Assembly (NCBI GenBank): GCA_009599575.1
Contig: VWND01000035.1
Coordinates: 62,001 to 126,000, forward strand
DNA: 64,000 nucleotides
Direction of reading: 5' to 3'
From: Blumeriella jaapii
Taxonomy: Eukaryota > Ascomycota > Leotiomycetes > Helotiales > Drepanopezizaceae
The notes under the pieces were generated by a model. The model saw nothing but the letters and a program-made list of their open reading frames with translations, made no database searches and had not been told where the DNA came from. A program made the translations under genes and the position numbers. Below, piece after piece: positions 1-10,762 of this stretch; the stretch's first letter is position 1, and each line of letters opens with the position of its first letter.

Positions 1-122
1 TTTTTCATTCCTCTTTGAGTCACAATGAATACAGCTTGGTTTTATTGTTTTCATTGCTATACGTTGAATCGGATAATTGCTAGCCAGAGTTTATTGATCC
101 GATATCTTGTATTCCTACCACC

Positions 123-1430
123 TCAAGGCCACAAACAAGCAGCATACTCCACATACTGCTTCACAGTTCCATACACCTGGCTCAGCTCATCAGACATCAA
201 TTGCGGCCCGTTGAGATGGTCCCTCCGCTTGGCAAACATATGTCTCCAGAGCGCAATGTTCCACGCGAAACTCGAGTGCCCAATGCCAGCGAAGTCGGTC
301 GATTTCAGAAGAACGAGAAAATCCACCAGAGCCTGCTGGTCGAAGGTGAACTCGTCCAATATCTTGTTCTCCGCTTCATTCAACATCTGGTGCTTCGTTG
401 TAACGCTCAAATTGAATGCTTTCGCGTCGTCGGCTAGCCGCGCGATATCCTTCTCATTTCCCGATGCTACGTATATCACTTTTGTCTTGGACTTGACTGC
501 TTGCTCCAGGTAGTCTTTTGATTGGGTTGTGTAACTCGAGTATATCCAGTCCTGGACCGGCCACGCTTGCTGTGAGTCCTTTTCGGTGCGCAGATGCGCC
601 CCGAAGAACGCATCCTTCCAGATAGGCGCCCGAAAATCCGTATGTATCCCGTACCTGTTAACCAGATTCCGCAGAACGGTCGTTGCTAAAACCCGGGCAT
701 TCTGTCGGAACTTCAAAACCTTGCCAAAGTCGAGGGCAAAGGCTTCGGGGTCGGAGTAGATTGGGTACTGAAGGTACGATCGACCAAGGTCCACCGCAAT
801 ACTTTGCGTATCCACGGTGTGGTTTGCAAACCATTCGTAGAAGAGTCCTCGCCAATCTTCAGGATGGTCAATTCCTTCTGGCGTGATTTCTGCCGATAAC
901 TGCTCGGGTAGAAGTGGGATGGTAGGAAGATCAGTGCCGTTCAACACTTTCAACTGCGGACACGAGAGGCGAAGAGAATCCACAAAGTGCTGCTCGTCGA
1001 AGAGGTAGTCGAATCGAGTCCGTTCTCTGTCCCAAATGATGGCAATATCTTGAGGGTCGCGCAAGATCACATGCGGGATTGTAAGACTTGCGCCAGCAGA
1101 GATGGCATAGCGGAGACAATGCAGGATGGAGTTGCGCAGGTTTCCTACCCCACCGCCTGCATTATTACATGTGAATGTCAGTCGATCATTCCATTCCGTC
1201 TTTGCGCACATTGACCGGATGGCATCAGAGTTGAGAGGCGGATCGTCGAAGATATCTGTTCTTTCGAGCCATCGATTGGACAATGCGTGTGACGACAACG
1301 GAAGATTCCACGAACGAACCGAACGAACCGAACCGTGGCTCAGGTAGGACAAAATATAGAGGAAAAAGAAAACGCAAGTGACAAGTAAAAGCAACCGAGT
1401 GCGAGAAGATCGATATCGTGCCAGCGCCAT
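123..1430 (-). CDS. Putative type II membrane glycosyltransferase (O-fucosyltransferase-like)
   Basis: A 435-aa single-exon protein read from the ATG at 1430 (MALARYRSS). The reading frame stays open upstream to 1805, but that extension is low in coding character, whereas this start gives a short basic N-terminus followed at once by one hydrophobic anchor (about residues 10-30, LLLLVTCVFFFLYILSYL), the layout of a Golgi type II enzyme. The lumenal part has a glycine-rich stretch (NNAGGGVGNLRNSILHCLRYA) followed by a predicted strand (SLTIPHVILR), resembling the donor-site region of GDP-fucose O-fucosyltransferase-like folds. A later stretch (FFGAHLRTEKD) resembles the acceptor-side HxR region of that family. 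The family call is inference; membrane topology is more secure. It is tandem with COG5 on the same strand, and its start lies about 370 bp beyond the COG5 stop. Confidence 0.6.
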   Translation of the reverse strand: MALARYRSSRTRLLLLVTCVFFFLYILSYLSHGSVRSVRSWNLPLSSHALSNRWLERTDIFDDPPLNSDAIRSMCAKTEWNDRLTFTCNNAGGGVGNLRNSILHCLRYAISAGASLTIPHVILRDPQDIAIIWDRERTRFDYLFDEQHFVDSLRLSCPQLKVLNGTDLPTIPLLPEQLSAEITPEGIDHPEDWRGLFYEWFANHTVDTQSIAVDLGRSYLQYPIYSDPEAFALDFGKVLKFRQNARVLATTVLRNLVNRYGIHTDFRAPIWKDAFFGAHLRTEKDSQQAWPVQDWIYSSYTTQSKDYLEQAVKSKTKVIYVASGNEKDIARLADDAKAFNLSVTTKHQMLNEAENKILDEFTFDQQALVDFLVLLKSTDFAGIGHSSFAWNIALWRHMFAKRRDHLNGPQLMSDELSQVYGTVKQYVEYAACLWP

Positions 1431-1801
1431 AGCGATACTGTCTCGTAGTCCTAACACGCGTGTACAGATGAGAGGTGACAGTTGACAGTAGACACTTGAC
1501 ACTTGACACTTGACAGGACGACGCACTTGAGACCTTGAAGCGTGCATAAGGTGGCCTCTTTGGCCGGCCCGGTCGAACTTTGTCGGGGTTTCAGATCGTA
1601 AAGCAACAGCAGCTGGGTCATGACTCGGCGCCGATTGTGGCTTGCTCGTAAAAGAGCCCGGAAGGCCATCTGTCGTTTGGAGATCGTGCGCTGTGAAGAT
1701 ATAAGTCACGGCTTCGTAGGTAAGAAAGGCGAGCGAGATACAGCAGGCATGTATGTACATACAACCAAATGCAATATATAGACTGCTCGTCCCTGGACCG
1801 A
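1431..1801. other. Intergenic region between glycosyltransferase and COG5
   Basis: This 371-bp gap is the promoter side of the glycosyltransferase and the 3' side of COG5. It holds a short direct repeat of ACACTTG-like units (about 1490-1515). No gene is supported here. Confidence 0.5.
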
Positions 1802-3157
1802 TCACCTGCCCAAAGCTCCCACAACGCTGCTAACCATCACAGCAATTTCTCTCTCCCAAGCCCTTTCTACGTTCTCTCCCTTCGTCTTCGCACCGGTCCC
1901 CGCGGGCGGCGTACTACCCCTTACAACACACGCGCGGATAGCATCCCTCACACTATTCTTGTTACTTTTCAACGTCCGGGCACTCACGCCGCCTTTGTTT
2001 ATAATCTCCATCGTCTTGGTCGTCAAGCCTCCCGCCAGCGTCCTCCAGAAATAACTTGCCAGACTGCCGGTTTCTAAGCTTGAGAGGAGGGGCTGTAAAA
2101 AATGCGTCGGCGCCAGGGAGTCAGGGAGCCATGGATGTGGCGGAGGGGTAGTTGAAGATAGTAAGGACTCCAGCGCGATGATATTTTGACAGCGAGCAGA
2201 GACCTCGAGCAGGGCTCGATCGAGATTGGGCAGAGTAGCGAGAGCTCTCGCGAGTGAAGCCAGCGACGACGTAAGTGCCGTACGAAGATATTCCTGCAAA
2301 GCGTTGATCAAAAGCTCAGGCTCCCACTTGCTCGTCTTCTTCCTGCCATCGGGCAGGGTGGAAAGTAGATAGAGAGACAGGAGAGCACACGTGGTCCTCG
2401 CTTTGGTGTCTGCCGTCTGCGCAAACGTAGTTGTACTCGATCCTGCGGATAGGGTACTCATCGAGAACTCCCTCACTACTTGCTGAGACTTGGTGAGAAT
2501 CAATCGCTCGGCATCGTGAAGAATAGTGCTTTGCAATGTCCGTACAACTTCCACTTGCTCCAGTCTATACCCCTCTTGCCCTTCTCCCTTCTTCGAGAAC
2601 AGGTCCCGCAGACTGAGCAAGGTATTCGAACACCGCACCAGAGCTCTGTGATCGTCCCTGTGCCCCGGGGTCTTCACTGTGTTCCCTGTGCCAACGGCTT
2701 CTGCAAGCTGGAGCTCCAGCTGCCGCCCCAACTGCAGACATCGCCCGACCGATCTCCCTAGCCTGACCGTCTCCCACAGTCTCCCTGCGACGGCGTGCAC
2801 CTCTTCCGCCGTCTCGTACCGGACCAGGACTTCCTTCTCCAGCCGCTCGTAGCCATCGTTCAAGCTCGCCACCTGCGCGTCTATCTCCTGCACTATTCGC
2901 GCACTGGAGGCCGCTTGTTCTTGGGTATGAGACAGCAGAGGGAGTGCGCTTTTCGTGGTGAGAGTGTCGATGTGAGCGTTGATCTCGTGAGAGTCGAAGA
3001 GAACCCGGGAGAGAGCCGTAGAGAGGTCAAGGGGGGTATCGGTCGGGTTGTTCGTGGTGAGGACGAGGCTGTTTGCGAACAACGCCGGCGAGAAGGCGGG
3101 ATCGAGGAAGGTCTCGTAGTCGATGTAGGACGTGTCTTCTTCTTCCGTCGCCGCCAT
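1802..3157 (-). CDS. COG5: Conserved oligomeric Golgi complex subunit 5
   Basis: A 451-aa intronless protein starting MAATEEED at 3157. The N-terminus (YIDYETFLDPAFSPALFANSLV, then a helical stretch with HEINAHIDTLTTK and ARIVQEIDAQVASLNDGYERLEKEVL) matches the Cog5 N-terminal domain; the middle has GRLWETVRLGRSVGRCLQLGRQLE, a coiled-coil-type stretch typical of COG/CATCHR subunits. Fungal Cog5 proteins are usually about 400-450 aa, so the length fits a complete protein. The product is a lobe-B subunit of the COG tethering complex, which captures retrograde vesicles at the Golgi. It is divergent from the exonuclease-like gene at 3565, with about 400 bp between the starts. Confidence 0.85.
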   Translation of the reverse strand: MAATEEEDTSYIDYETFLDPAFSPALFANSLVLTTNNPTDTPLDLSTALSRVLFDSHEINAHIDTLTTKSALPLLSHTQEQAASSARIVQEIDAQVASLNDGYERLEKEVLVRYETAEEVHAVAGRLWETVRLGRSVGRCLQLGRQLELQLAEAVGTGNTVKTPGHRDDHRALVRCSNTLLSLRDLFSKKGEGQEGYRLEQVEVVRTLQSTILHDAERLILTKSQQVVREFSMSTLSAGSSTTTFAQTADTKARTTCALLSLYLLSTLPDGRKKTSKWEPELLINALQEYLRTALTSSLASLARALATLPNLDRALLEVSARCQNIIALESLLSSTTPPPHPWLPDSLAPTHFLQPLLSSLETGSLASYFWRTLAGGLTTKTMEIINKGGVSARTLKSNKNSVRDAIRACVVRGSTPPAGTGAKTKGENVERAWEREIAVMVSSVVGALGR

Positions 3158-3564
3158 CGTGGGATTCGATTATACAGTAGATGGGGAAGTACCTTAGCGC
3201 CAAGGGTCGTGTTGGTAGAGAAGCATTTGTTCAGCCTTGTGGGCCTTGTCACGTGTGTCTTTGTGTGTCAATCATTTTGTTGATACGCAGTAACTTGTGT
3301 TCACCATCTCCACCATGCAACCAACCTTACCACCACCACCATCTCCCTCCATTCAATCTCGATTGACCATCCTGATCCTCGTGGACGAAGCTGGAGTGGT
3401 CGAATGAACGACGGATCAATAGATGAATAAATGCATGCCGCCGCGGCAATAGTGCATTTCTCTTCATCCTCACCCTCCCCCTCCCCCTCCCCCGAAGCTC
3501 CCTTATACCTATTCTATATCGACCGAATTACCCACCTTCTTACCCGCTCACCTGGCTGTCGCCA
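3158..3564. promoter_or_regulatory. Divergent promoter region between COG5 and the exonuclease-like gene
   Basis: A 407-bp region between divergent starts. It is rich in CT and CCACC tracts (for example about 3300-3360 and 3460-3495), typical of fungal 5' leaders. No clear TATA box or factor site is visible. Confidence 0.4.
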
Positions 3565-4615
3565 ATGCCCGCCTCAGCAGCGATCCGAGTTCCTCGCCGC
3601 CGCCTCGCCAACCCGATACTGTTGACAAAGCCTCGAAGCACTCACATTCCTCTCCTCCGCGAAAGCTTTGGGCTGGTGCCCCGATTCCCCAAGGCGCCCA
3701 CAACACGCTTCGTGTCGATCGACTGCGAGTTTGGGTTCAACGCCGTCACCACTGCCAAAGGAATACGTCAGTTGGGACTTTCGGTCTTCGATGTCGCGGC
3801 CCTCGATCACCTGTTAATCGATGCCACGGGCGCTGCATCTCTTACCGACTTCCAAGAATCCATCTCGACGTTCAACTTCAACTTCACCGACGGCTGGCGG
3901 GAGAAGTCTGCCCGCTTCTTTGGCACGAATGCGGCGTGTGTCGAGAAGTCCCAGCTCCGGGATGTTCTTCGGGACTTCTCGTCCGCGGAGACGGGGAATG
4001 TGGTTCTGGTTGGCCACGATGCCGATCATGACATCTCCATGATGGATAAAGAAGACTTCTCAACGCCCGGCGTCTTGTGGCTGGATACATACGGAATCGC
4101 ACAGGAATTGTTCGGGGTCTACGGCCAGCTCACGCTGAAGGATCTAACGGAAAGGTTCAAGATTCCTGGGCAGAACTTCCACGTCGCTGGGAACGACGCG
4201 TATTACACGATGCAAGTGCTGTTCATGCTTGCCGTGGAAAGTGTAAAACGGGAGCAACTGGTAGGCCATATCCAATCAAGCAACAATTCCTTCCTTGCCG
4301 TGCTCCTAATGCGCCGAGCAGACCTCCCAGCAACGTGATCGAGTCTCGATTCTAGAAGCACTTGCGCGCATGCCAGTGCCCGGGAGACAACTCATCGGCA
4401 GGCCCGAGCAAGTGTCACAATCAGAAGTACTAGCTGTGAAGATTGCGCAATGGCAGCAGCGGAATCCAGGAGGAAAGATGACATCAGCCCAACAGCGTTG
4501 GATTAGACGGGTACCATCCTCCCAGTTCGGCTCGACAAATCCGCGGTTCGGGGGTGAATCAGCTAAACCGACATCAACTCGTCTTTATCCACCGCGTAGG
4601 GTGCATCTGCACTAG
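3565..4615 (+). CDS. DEDDh exonuclease-like protein (Gfd2/YDR514C-like), two exons
   Basis: Exons 3565-4260 and 4331-4615; the intron 4261-4330 has GTAGGC, a CTAAT branch and CAG. Splicing in phase 0 replaces a premature stop at 4338 with about 95 more residues, giving about 326 aa. The RNase H-like exonuclease signature is visible: FVSIDCEFGF supplies the first D and E, LVGHDADHDISMM supplies the third acidic residue, and FHVAGNDAYYTMQVLF supplies the H and last D. This matches the Gfd2/YDR514C C-terminal domain family of fungal proteins, whose physiological substrate is not established. Translation probably begins at 3565, though the N-terminal 50 residues are poorly constrained. Residues after the splice (QRDRVSILEALARMPVPG) are coding-like but are not recognised. 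Confidence 0.75.
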
Positions 4616-5099
4616 TCAAACCACGATCGATCGTGCATGGACACTGTTGATATGATGTATATCGTATATCTATTATCTCACGGCCAGAAATACTATGTTT
4701 GTGAGTTTCAAGCTAGAGAGGTATTGCCGGAAGAGATACTACTCGGGTCCCAGTGCTGTGCGGAGGGTCCCGAGTAGTATCAGCGAGGGTGAGCATGTAC
4801 AAACAACAAACCTACGTCCAGTCTATTGTACAAACAGTTCAAGTTCAGGCCCAGATTTAAAAGTCCTTGAAGCGAAGCGCTTCTTGATCAAAATCTACCT
4901 CATTCTGTCTGTCCTCTACAGTCGGTAGCCAAGCCAATTCTAGCCAGCCGTGCCAGCCGTGCCAGTTCAAAACATAGCATTTCCATTTGAATCCGCTCGG
5001 AATTACACTGCTCGGACCTTTCTCTCAATTTCGATCAGTCGCTCCTTTTTAAGCTGTATCGTCCAGCTCTTTCATATCCTTTAATACTAACTTGCAAAC
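4616..5099. other. Intergenic region with a long inverted repeat
   Basis: Downstream flank of the exonuclease-like gene and upstream flank of the amine oxidase ruin. It contains the 17-bp-arm hairpin at 4735-4781. The N-terminal domains expected for an amine oxidase are not recognisable here. Confidence 0.4.
4735..4781. repeat. Inverted repeat, 17-bp arms with one mismatch
   Basis: The left arm GATACTACTCGGGTCCC (4735-4751) pairs with the right arm GGGTCCCGAGTAGTATC (4765-4781), 16 of 17 positions complementary, around a 13-nt loop. It lies about 120 bp beyond the stop of the exonuclease-like gene. Confidence 0.8.
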
Positions 5100-6520
5100 T
5101 GGCAGATGCTACTACCGAGGAACCAGCTCCGTACAAGGTCCAGACAGTAAGCGAGTACATTCCAGAAGCCGAGAAGATCCGGACAGACATCAAGCCAGTG
5201 AATGTCATTCAGCCAGAAGGGGCTTTCTTCCATGTCACCAAGATTTGTGAGCCAAGCCACTCCGTTGCCTGGCGAAAGTGGGAGTTCATGGCCGGCTACA
5301 ATCAGGAAGAAGGAATAGTCCTGTATGACATGCACTACGCCGGCCGTTCTCTTCTTTCCAGACTTCCTCCGTCTGAATGAACATCCCCAGCGCTGGCCCC
5401 TGCCATCCGTATTACAAGAAAGCTGCCTTCGATCTTGGCGATGCTGGCTTGGTGATCATGGCCAAAGAACTCAACTTCGGATGCGACTGTTTTGGCTCTC
5501 TATGCTACGCTAGGAGGTTCTGAGCGACAACAGAAGAGATCCTCTCGAGATGCCCAACTGTGTATACGTTCACGATCAAAATGCTGTCATAGGCTGGAAG
5601 CATAAAAACTACCGCACTGGCCGAGCAGCTGCCATTCGCAACCGAGCATCGGTCCTGCGAACCATCATCACAGTCGCGAACTACGAGTGTATCCTTGACT
5701 TCCAATTCGACCAAGCAGGCAAGTTCATGTACGAGGTTCGCGCAACTGGGATCTGTCCACACAGCCTAATGCTGAAAGGCGTTCCGTACCTTGGGGCACA
5801 GTCGTATATCCTGGAGTTCTAGCGCCTCACCATCAGCTCATCTTCTCTCTGCGTGTCGAACCGATGATTGACGATCCTCGCAACAGAACCATCCGCGAAG
5901 AGGCACACGCGATGCCTCGCTCCGACTTCAGCCCCCACGGCGTTGGGTACACGGAAAGCGATACGCCCATCACCACATCCGGCGGCTACGATCTTGATAT
6001 CGAGGCCAACCGCATCTTCAAAGTCAAGGATTCTGCCGTTAAGAACACCGTCAACGGTACAAGATGATGGCCTCACTCTTCCAGAAGATGCTAGCAGAGG
6101 AAGAGAGCTTCCACCACAAGTAGCCCGGGTCCGCAGACCACAATATCTACGTCACTTCCAATAAGAAGAACGAGCTATACGCAGAGGCTAAGTACACGAA
6201 CCAGTCTCGCGGGGGAACAGGTGTGTGTACCTTGGCGCCTCGTAAGAATACTGGGCTGGATGAGGACATTGTGGTGTGAGTGCAGTTTGGTATCAACCGC
6301 GTGCCGCGCATTATGCCGTTCGAGATTCGAAGGTGCATTCAAGCCGGTGAACTTCTTTGACAAGAACTCTGCGCTAGATATCCCGCAGAGTGTGCAGAGT
6401 TTTGATAATAGCACGCTACTAGGGGTGGAGCACAAACAGAAGGTTGGGGTGGCGGTGGTAAAGGATGGGGATTTGTACTGTGCGAAGACGAGCAGCACGT
6501 TGTACTGTGCATGGTTGTAG
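5100..6520 (+). pseudogene. Copper amine oxidase pseudogene (C-terminal catalytic part)
   Basis: Fragments in three frames line up in order with a copper amine oxidase. They are KPVNVIQPEGAFFHV and AWRKWEFMAGYNQEEG (about 5190-5300), then MPNCVYVHDQ and IGWKHKNYRTGRAA (5550-5640), then the TPQ cofactor motif as ANYEC with the Tyr codon at 5682-5684, then HAMPRSDFSPHGVGYT (about 5908), SDHNIYVTSN-like and YTNQSRGGTGVC pieces (6130-6230), and FKPVNFFDKNSALDIP (about 6338). Frameshifts (for example near 5360, 5510, 5815 and 6060) and in-frame stops separate them. At 5828-5839 the copper-ligand HxH reads H-H-Q-L, so one ligand codon is also lost. The N-terminal domains are absent. Reading the family is secure; loss of function follows from the breaks. 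Confidence 0.85.
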
Positions 6521-7074
6521 CGTATGAAAGCTTTGCAAGGCGCCTTGAGTTCCTCTATTCTAGATGAATGGCTAGCTAGGGTAACTTAAAGCTATAGAAA
6601 CGTATGAAACCTGATACTCGAATCCGACTGGTGTGCTGTTTGGAATCCATTCCTTTCCATGTCAGAATTCCATTGCCCGTGAATGCCCCCAACTGATTAT
6701 TCGTTGATATCCATCCCAGCCGAGAAGCTTGACAACGATTTTCGCGTACATCCGATGCCCAAAACAAAGACGAACATCTCAACTAAACGTGCTTCAGATG
6801 CCTGCCTTCGTTACGCAAGATCCAACACGCGCAATTTAAAACATCATTTTTATGAAAAGAAAATCTGTATGCTTAGCAAAGATCCACGCGCGAGTAAAGA
6901 TTCTATATTAGAGGGAAAAGATTGAGGGTACATAACTAGATGCCACAAGAAAAGGAGTTCCAGACTGCTGAAACGTAGACGTGCAAGCTACTGTAGCTCC
7001 ATCGCACATTCAAACCGGAAGGAAATTTTTCCGTATCCCTTATAATTTACAAAGTCGGAAAAGTAAAGCATCCA

Positions 7075-7250
7075 GTGGCGCAGATGGCATAGTGGTTGCA
7101 ATCTGTCAGGTCAATCTGGTGTGGAGGATTGTAACGATTTGGGGGCCGAGTGGTTTAGGCTCACCAAACCACACACGACAAACCGGATAAAAACGAAAAC
7201 CCGTCTCGGAGGCTTTTCTTCCCCTACTTCGGTAGGGGTTTGTTTTGCAA
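7075..7250 (+). ncRNA. Possible structured RNA or tRNA-derived element
   Basis: Three hairpins occur in a row: GTTGCAATC/GATTGTAAC (7095-7103 with 7127-7135, one mismatch), GTGGTTT/AAACCAC (7150-7172), and CCCCTAC-TTCG-GTAGGGG (7221-7238), a seven-pair stem closed by a UUCG loop and followed by a T-rich run. TGGCATAGTGG at 7085-7095 matches the tRNA A-box consensus, and GGCCGAGTGGTTTAGGC (about 7144) resembles the D-arm of Ser/Leu tRNAs. No good B-box is seen. It could be a decayed tRNA-derived SINE, a transferred mitochondrial hairpin, or chance; expression is unproven. Confidence 0.3.
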
Positions 7251-7509
7251 TTTTTAACATTGATCTTTTTGGAATCAGGATTTGAATTTTAGTCTTTTTT
7301 TTTTTTGTTGGGTGGGGGAGGAGAAATCTTTTGGATAAAACAAAAGAGTGGCCTGGTTTGTGATTTGTGGGTTTGTTTTGTTTACATTACGCGAAGCCTA
7401 CAGTAGAGGGCGGAACTCACACCTTGCTTGCACAACCAAATGTTTGTGCGAAGTTAACTTATATAATTACCCATCGAGCCCGATTGCTTAGACAATCGCC
7501 TCATACTTG

Positions 7510-7512
<3 letters not shown>

Positions 7513-7542
<30 letters not shown>
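7513..7542. repeat. Poly-T run (30 T)
   Basis: An uninterrupted run of 30 T in non-coding DNA; on the minus strand it is poly-A. It could be the tail of a degraded retroposon or a simple repeat. Confidence 0.9.
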
Positions 7543-7543
<1 letters not shown>

Positions 7544-7809
7544 AAGATCAGTAGGGTAAGGTACTGTACCTTCTGTAGGTGTATGTGCGATTCTTTGCTA
7601 ATCAAGACCAAAATCGCAAGTTCCGACCTTTTCTTTCCTGAAATTCAAGCACGGAGGAGCAATTATCGAGTTTTTCCAACCAGATTAATCACGATGACTG
7701 CCTCCAATATCACTATTATTAAGCTTCTCTTGTAATATCCTCTTGTAGAGTGCTCTATGATATGCGATCTCCGTGCGTCTCTTCTTGCTGCTCAGACGTG
7801 TTTTCCGCG

Positions 7810-9118
7810 CCCATTACTTCATGGATGGGGGGCTCTGAAAGATAAACGTCGAGGGTGGGCAGGAAGGCCATGATATAATCTCATTTCTCCAGCTTGTAAA
7901 GATTTTCGATGTAAGCCACCCGCATGAGCCTGCTGATCGTAGACTCCCGCTTTCCAAGTTCTGCTGCCTAACAACACCGACAAAGCTGCGTTGCTTGTAC
8001 CCGTCTGAGTTAAAAAAGGCTCCAGTGATAGTCTCACTTTTCAGGCGTTGAGTAGAGCCAATGACCAAACTATGATACTCTCGAATGCCTGTGACGCTCT
8101 GCTGACTGTGTCCTTCTCTATCAAAATCGCCATTGAAGTTCTGCAGGTGTTGCACACTTGTATCTGGGCTTGAGCTGTGTCCTTCTCTTTGCCCATATAT
8201 CTGGTTATGAGATCTCAGTCCTCTTTATGAGTTCCAGTCCCATCCCGTCATGTCGTGGCACTTGGTCTCTTGTAATCTCCACATTGTTGGAAAAGCAGTC
8301 ACCGAGCTCTCAAAGCCCTGAACTCGTCCGCCGCCGCTGCTGTTGCAACCGCCACGTACCGCACTTGCTGCTCCTCGAATTGTCGGTTGCGGTGCGATCT
8401 CTCTGGCACAGGTGGGGAGGGGCTCGCACTGAACTCCAAGATCAGTCTGTCTCTATTTGCGCGGATGCTGTTTAGGAAATTGCGGAATCATGCTCACCCT
8501 TTGTGGTACTCCGCGTTGCCTGGCTCGAGGTCATGCGCCTTTTCCATAGTCTCTCCGCGACGATTGCTTGATGCTGCGCTCTCCTGAGGTTTATCCAGAG
8601 CAGGCGAGGAATCTTCCTGAAGCTCCAAGTAGTGCGATTGTTGGTCTGACGACAAGATTCCTCGTCCACTCTCGAAGCTTCCGTTCTCGTTTATCGAGTG
8701 GTCACAGACAGGAACTTGGTCGACAAACATGTACGTGGAGTTCCAAAGATCGTCCATCCCGGGAGTCCATTGCGTCGCATCAATATCCTGCTTGTGACTC
8801 ATCTTCTGTTAGTTGCGTATCTGCAACAGCACGCGTTTCTGCTCTGAGGCGGTAATGCCAGCTCTCCTTTGTCATGACTGTGCTCTGGCTGGGAGAAATC
8901 GGCGGAAGAGGTTCAGTTACGTGATTTAGAATCGCAACTAGAATCATGACATTCGAATACTCTAACAGGGTTTCTAGATTCTGGTAGGCATTACAATCCC
9001 CTTCTTTTCGAATACGAAGCAAGTTTCGGGTTAAGTTCCCACCACCGTCAACATGAACACGAAAGCCAAAGTTCAAGAATGATTTTTCAAGATTCTTTTT
9101 ACCCGCCTTAAGCTTCAA
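7810..9118 (-). pseudogene. Unrecognised degraded minus-strand gene
   Basis: Three coding-like minus-strand pieces follow each other: 9118-8780 (SNVMILVAILNHVTEPLPPISPS), 8802-8494 (MDDLWNSTYMFVDQVPVC), and, after stops near 8490, a piece with FRNFLNSIRANRDRLILEF and ATAAADEFRALRAR. The composition resembles the C-terminal end of a fungal regulator, but no family is recognised. No set of introns that I could see restores one frame. It may be a decayed gene, or a real gene with introns I cannot place. Confidence 0.25.
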
Positions 9119-10686
9119 GATTCATCGGCGCGGGGCAAATGTTTGTACTTGATGCTAGAAACATGATCGTGATGCGCCAGAACTTGGACACCTCCAATTA
9201 TGATGCGAAGTTGGGTTTTGATCGGAACGTGTGGTGGCTGGAGCAGCTTCATCCTCTTAGGCAGCCCTCTATCTATTGCTCAGTTGCGATGCGGAAGCTT
9301 TAGATATTTGAAAAAGGTACTACACAGTGAGAAGTTGCGAAATCATGACGTGCCTCTCACAGACCGAGTGACTTGTTTCAAAGGATTTGTTGCTCTGCTA
9401 AATTTGCCCAGGATCATAACGACCAGACCAGAATTTTTCAAAGTTCAATTTAGCGCAAAAATAGGCACGCTAAAAATTGTTTCATCCACCAAAATAGCAT
9501 CCTGATGTTCCTGATTGGTATATAAGTCTGCCATCATCTAAAAATCGATAGGAATGTGCTTAAATCCATCCACCTCTCCAAGCCAATCAATATACCAAAA
9601 TTCGCTACATCACACCCAGAATACAGATACAGATACAGATGGTCCCATCTCGGTGCGTCTGTGCATACCGAGTCTCTCCGGTCGAACCCAATTATTCATG
9701 AAGTGTCTTCGCCGGAGACTTTTGAGGTCCTCAAGTGCTAAATCTGTACCGATCTTTCCAGAGCGAGCTGGCTTGATCTCTTCTCGCTTGACTTTCCAAA
9801 CGTGGAAAAGCTAGAGTATGGCAGATTCCAAAGATGTAAGATATGTGTTGCAGATGGAAGTCAACAAACTGCTATCCATGTGTCAGTCTATTGCCACGTG
9901 ATCAACGCATGACACACGTGACTCGTGATCACCAGAGACGGGCGAGTACGGATTCTACGGAGGTGTTCCTGCGATACTCACTGGCTAGATTGAAAACCTC
10001 ATGCTCGTCGTGAACTTGCTACGTCCAGAGTATCGCCGCAACAGCTTGTAGATTATACCATATCCTCCCGATCGACTGAAGGAAGCGAAGTCATTTACAC
10101 CATGCAACCCTCGTCCTCAGAGGATGTAATGTACACGAGCCGAACTATTCCAGCCCATGGAGCCACAGAAAAGGACTACTCGGTACAGTAGCTATCGCAC
10201 AGTATGTTCCAGCATTGTACCTCCTTTGCCATCCATCCTGGCACAGAGACTGAACAAGGTAAGTTAAGCATTGGACGATTGACGCTTCTTTCCAGAAAGC
10301 ATGTTCGAGGGAAAATGCCGGGGTGAAGATTGGATGAGCTGGTGCCAGCGAAAAAGGATTCAATTGACTTCGAATCTCGCGCCACGGGAGAGCCAGAGCG
10401 CTTGTACAACCAGGCTCTTACAAGAAGGACAGTCATGTACAGAGTAGGTTCCTACTCAACAGAGCTTCTTCGCCATCGGCCGTGGCCGTGGCCGAGCTCT
10501 GGGGGCTATTTTGCGGGCTGTACAGTATACGCAATCCTACACAATGATTGCTGATCCTACGGAATAGTGTGCACATCCTTCCGAGCAATTTTCACCAGGA
10601 TTGACATAGGCTAAGCCGTGGTGGAGCCATCTTAAAAACAGAATATCAGACCCCCGACGTGAAGTGAGAGACCAGCATAGCAATGC
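9119..10686. other. Gene-free stretch upstream of the secreted phosphatase-fold gene
   Basis: About 1.6 kb with only short overlapping open frames of no recognisable family. A short tandem ACAGAT run (about 9623-9640) is present. Nothing else is supported. Confidence 0.4.
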
Positions 10687-10694
10687 TATATAAA
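10687..10694 (+). promoter_or_regulatory. TATA box of the secreted phosphatase-fold gene
   Basis: TATATAAA lies 123 bp before the ATG at 10817, the usual range for an ascomycete core promoter with a short leader. Confidence 0.5.
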
Positions 10695-10721
10695 CCAAAC
10701 TCGCAACCCCTATAACAGTTT

Positions 10722-10725
10722 CATT

Positions 10726-10762
<37 letters not shown>

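Larger units (their letters stand above)
6521..7743. other. Non-coding stretch with structured element and poly-T tracts
   Basis: No protein gene is supported. The region holds a structured, possibly Pol III-derived element (7075-7250), a 12-T run (about 7295-7306) and a 30-T run (7513-7542). Confidence 0.4.

Noticed and set aside
9665..9700. GGTTCGACC, a B-box-like word on the minus strand
   Set aside because: Flanking bases do not form a T-stem and no A-box or acceptor stem is found at a suitable distance, so it is not a tRNA.
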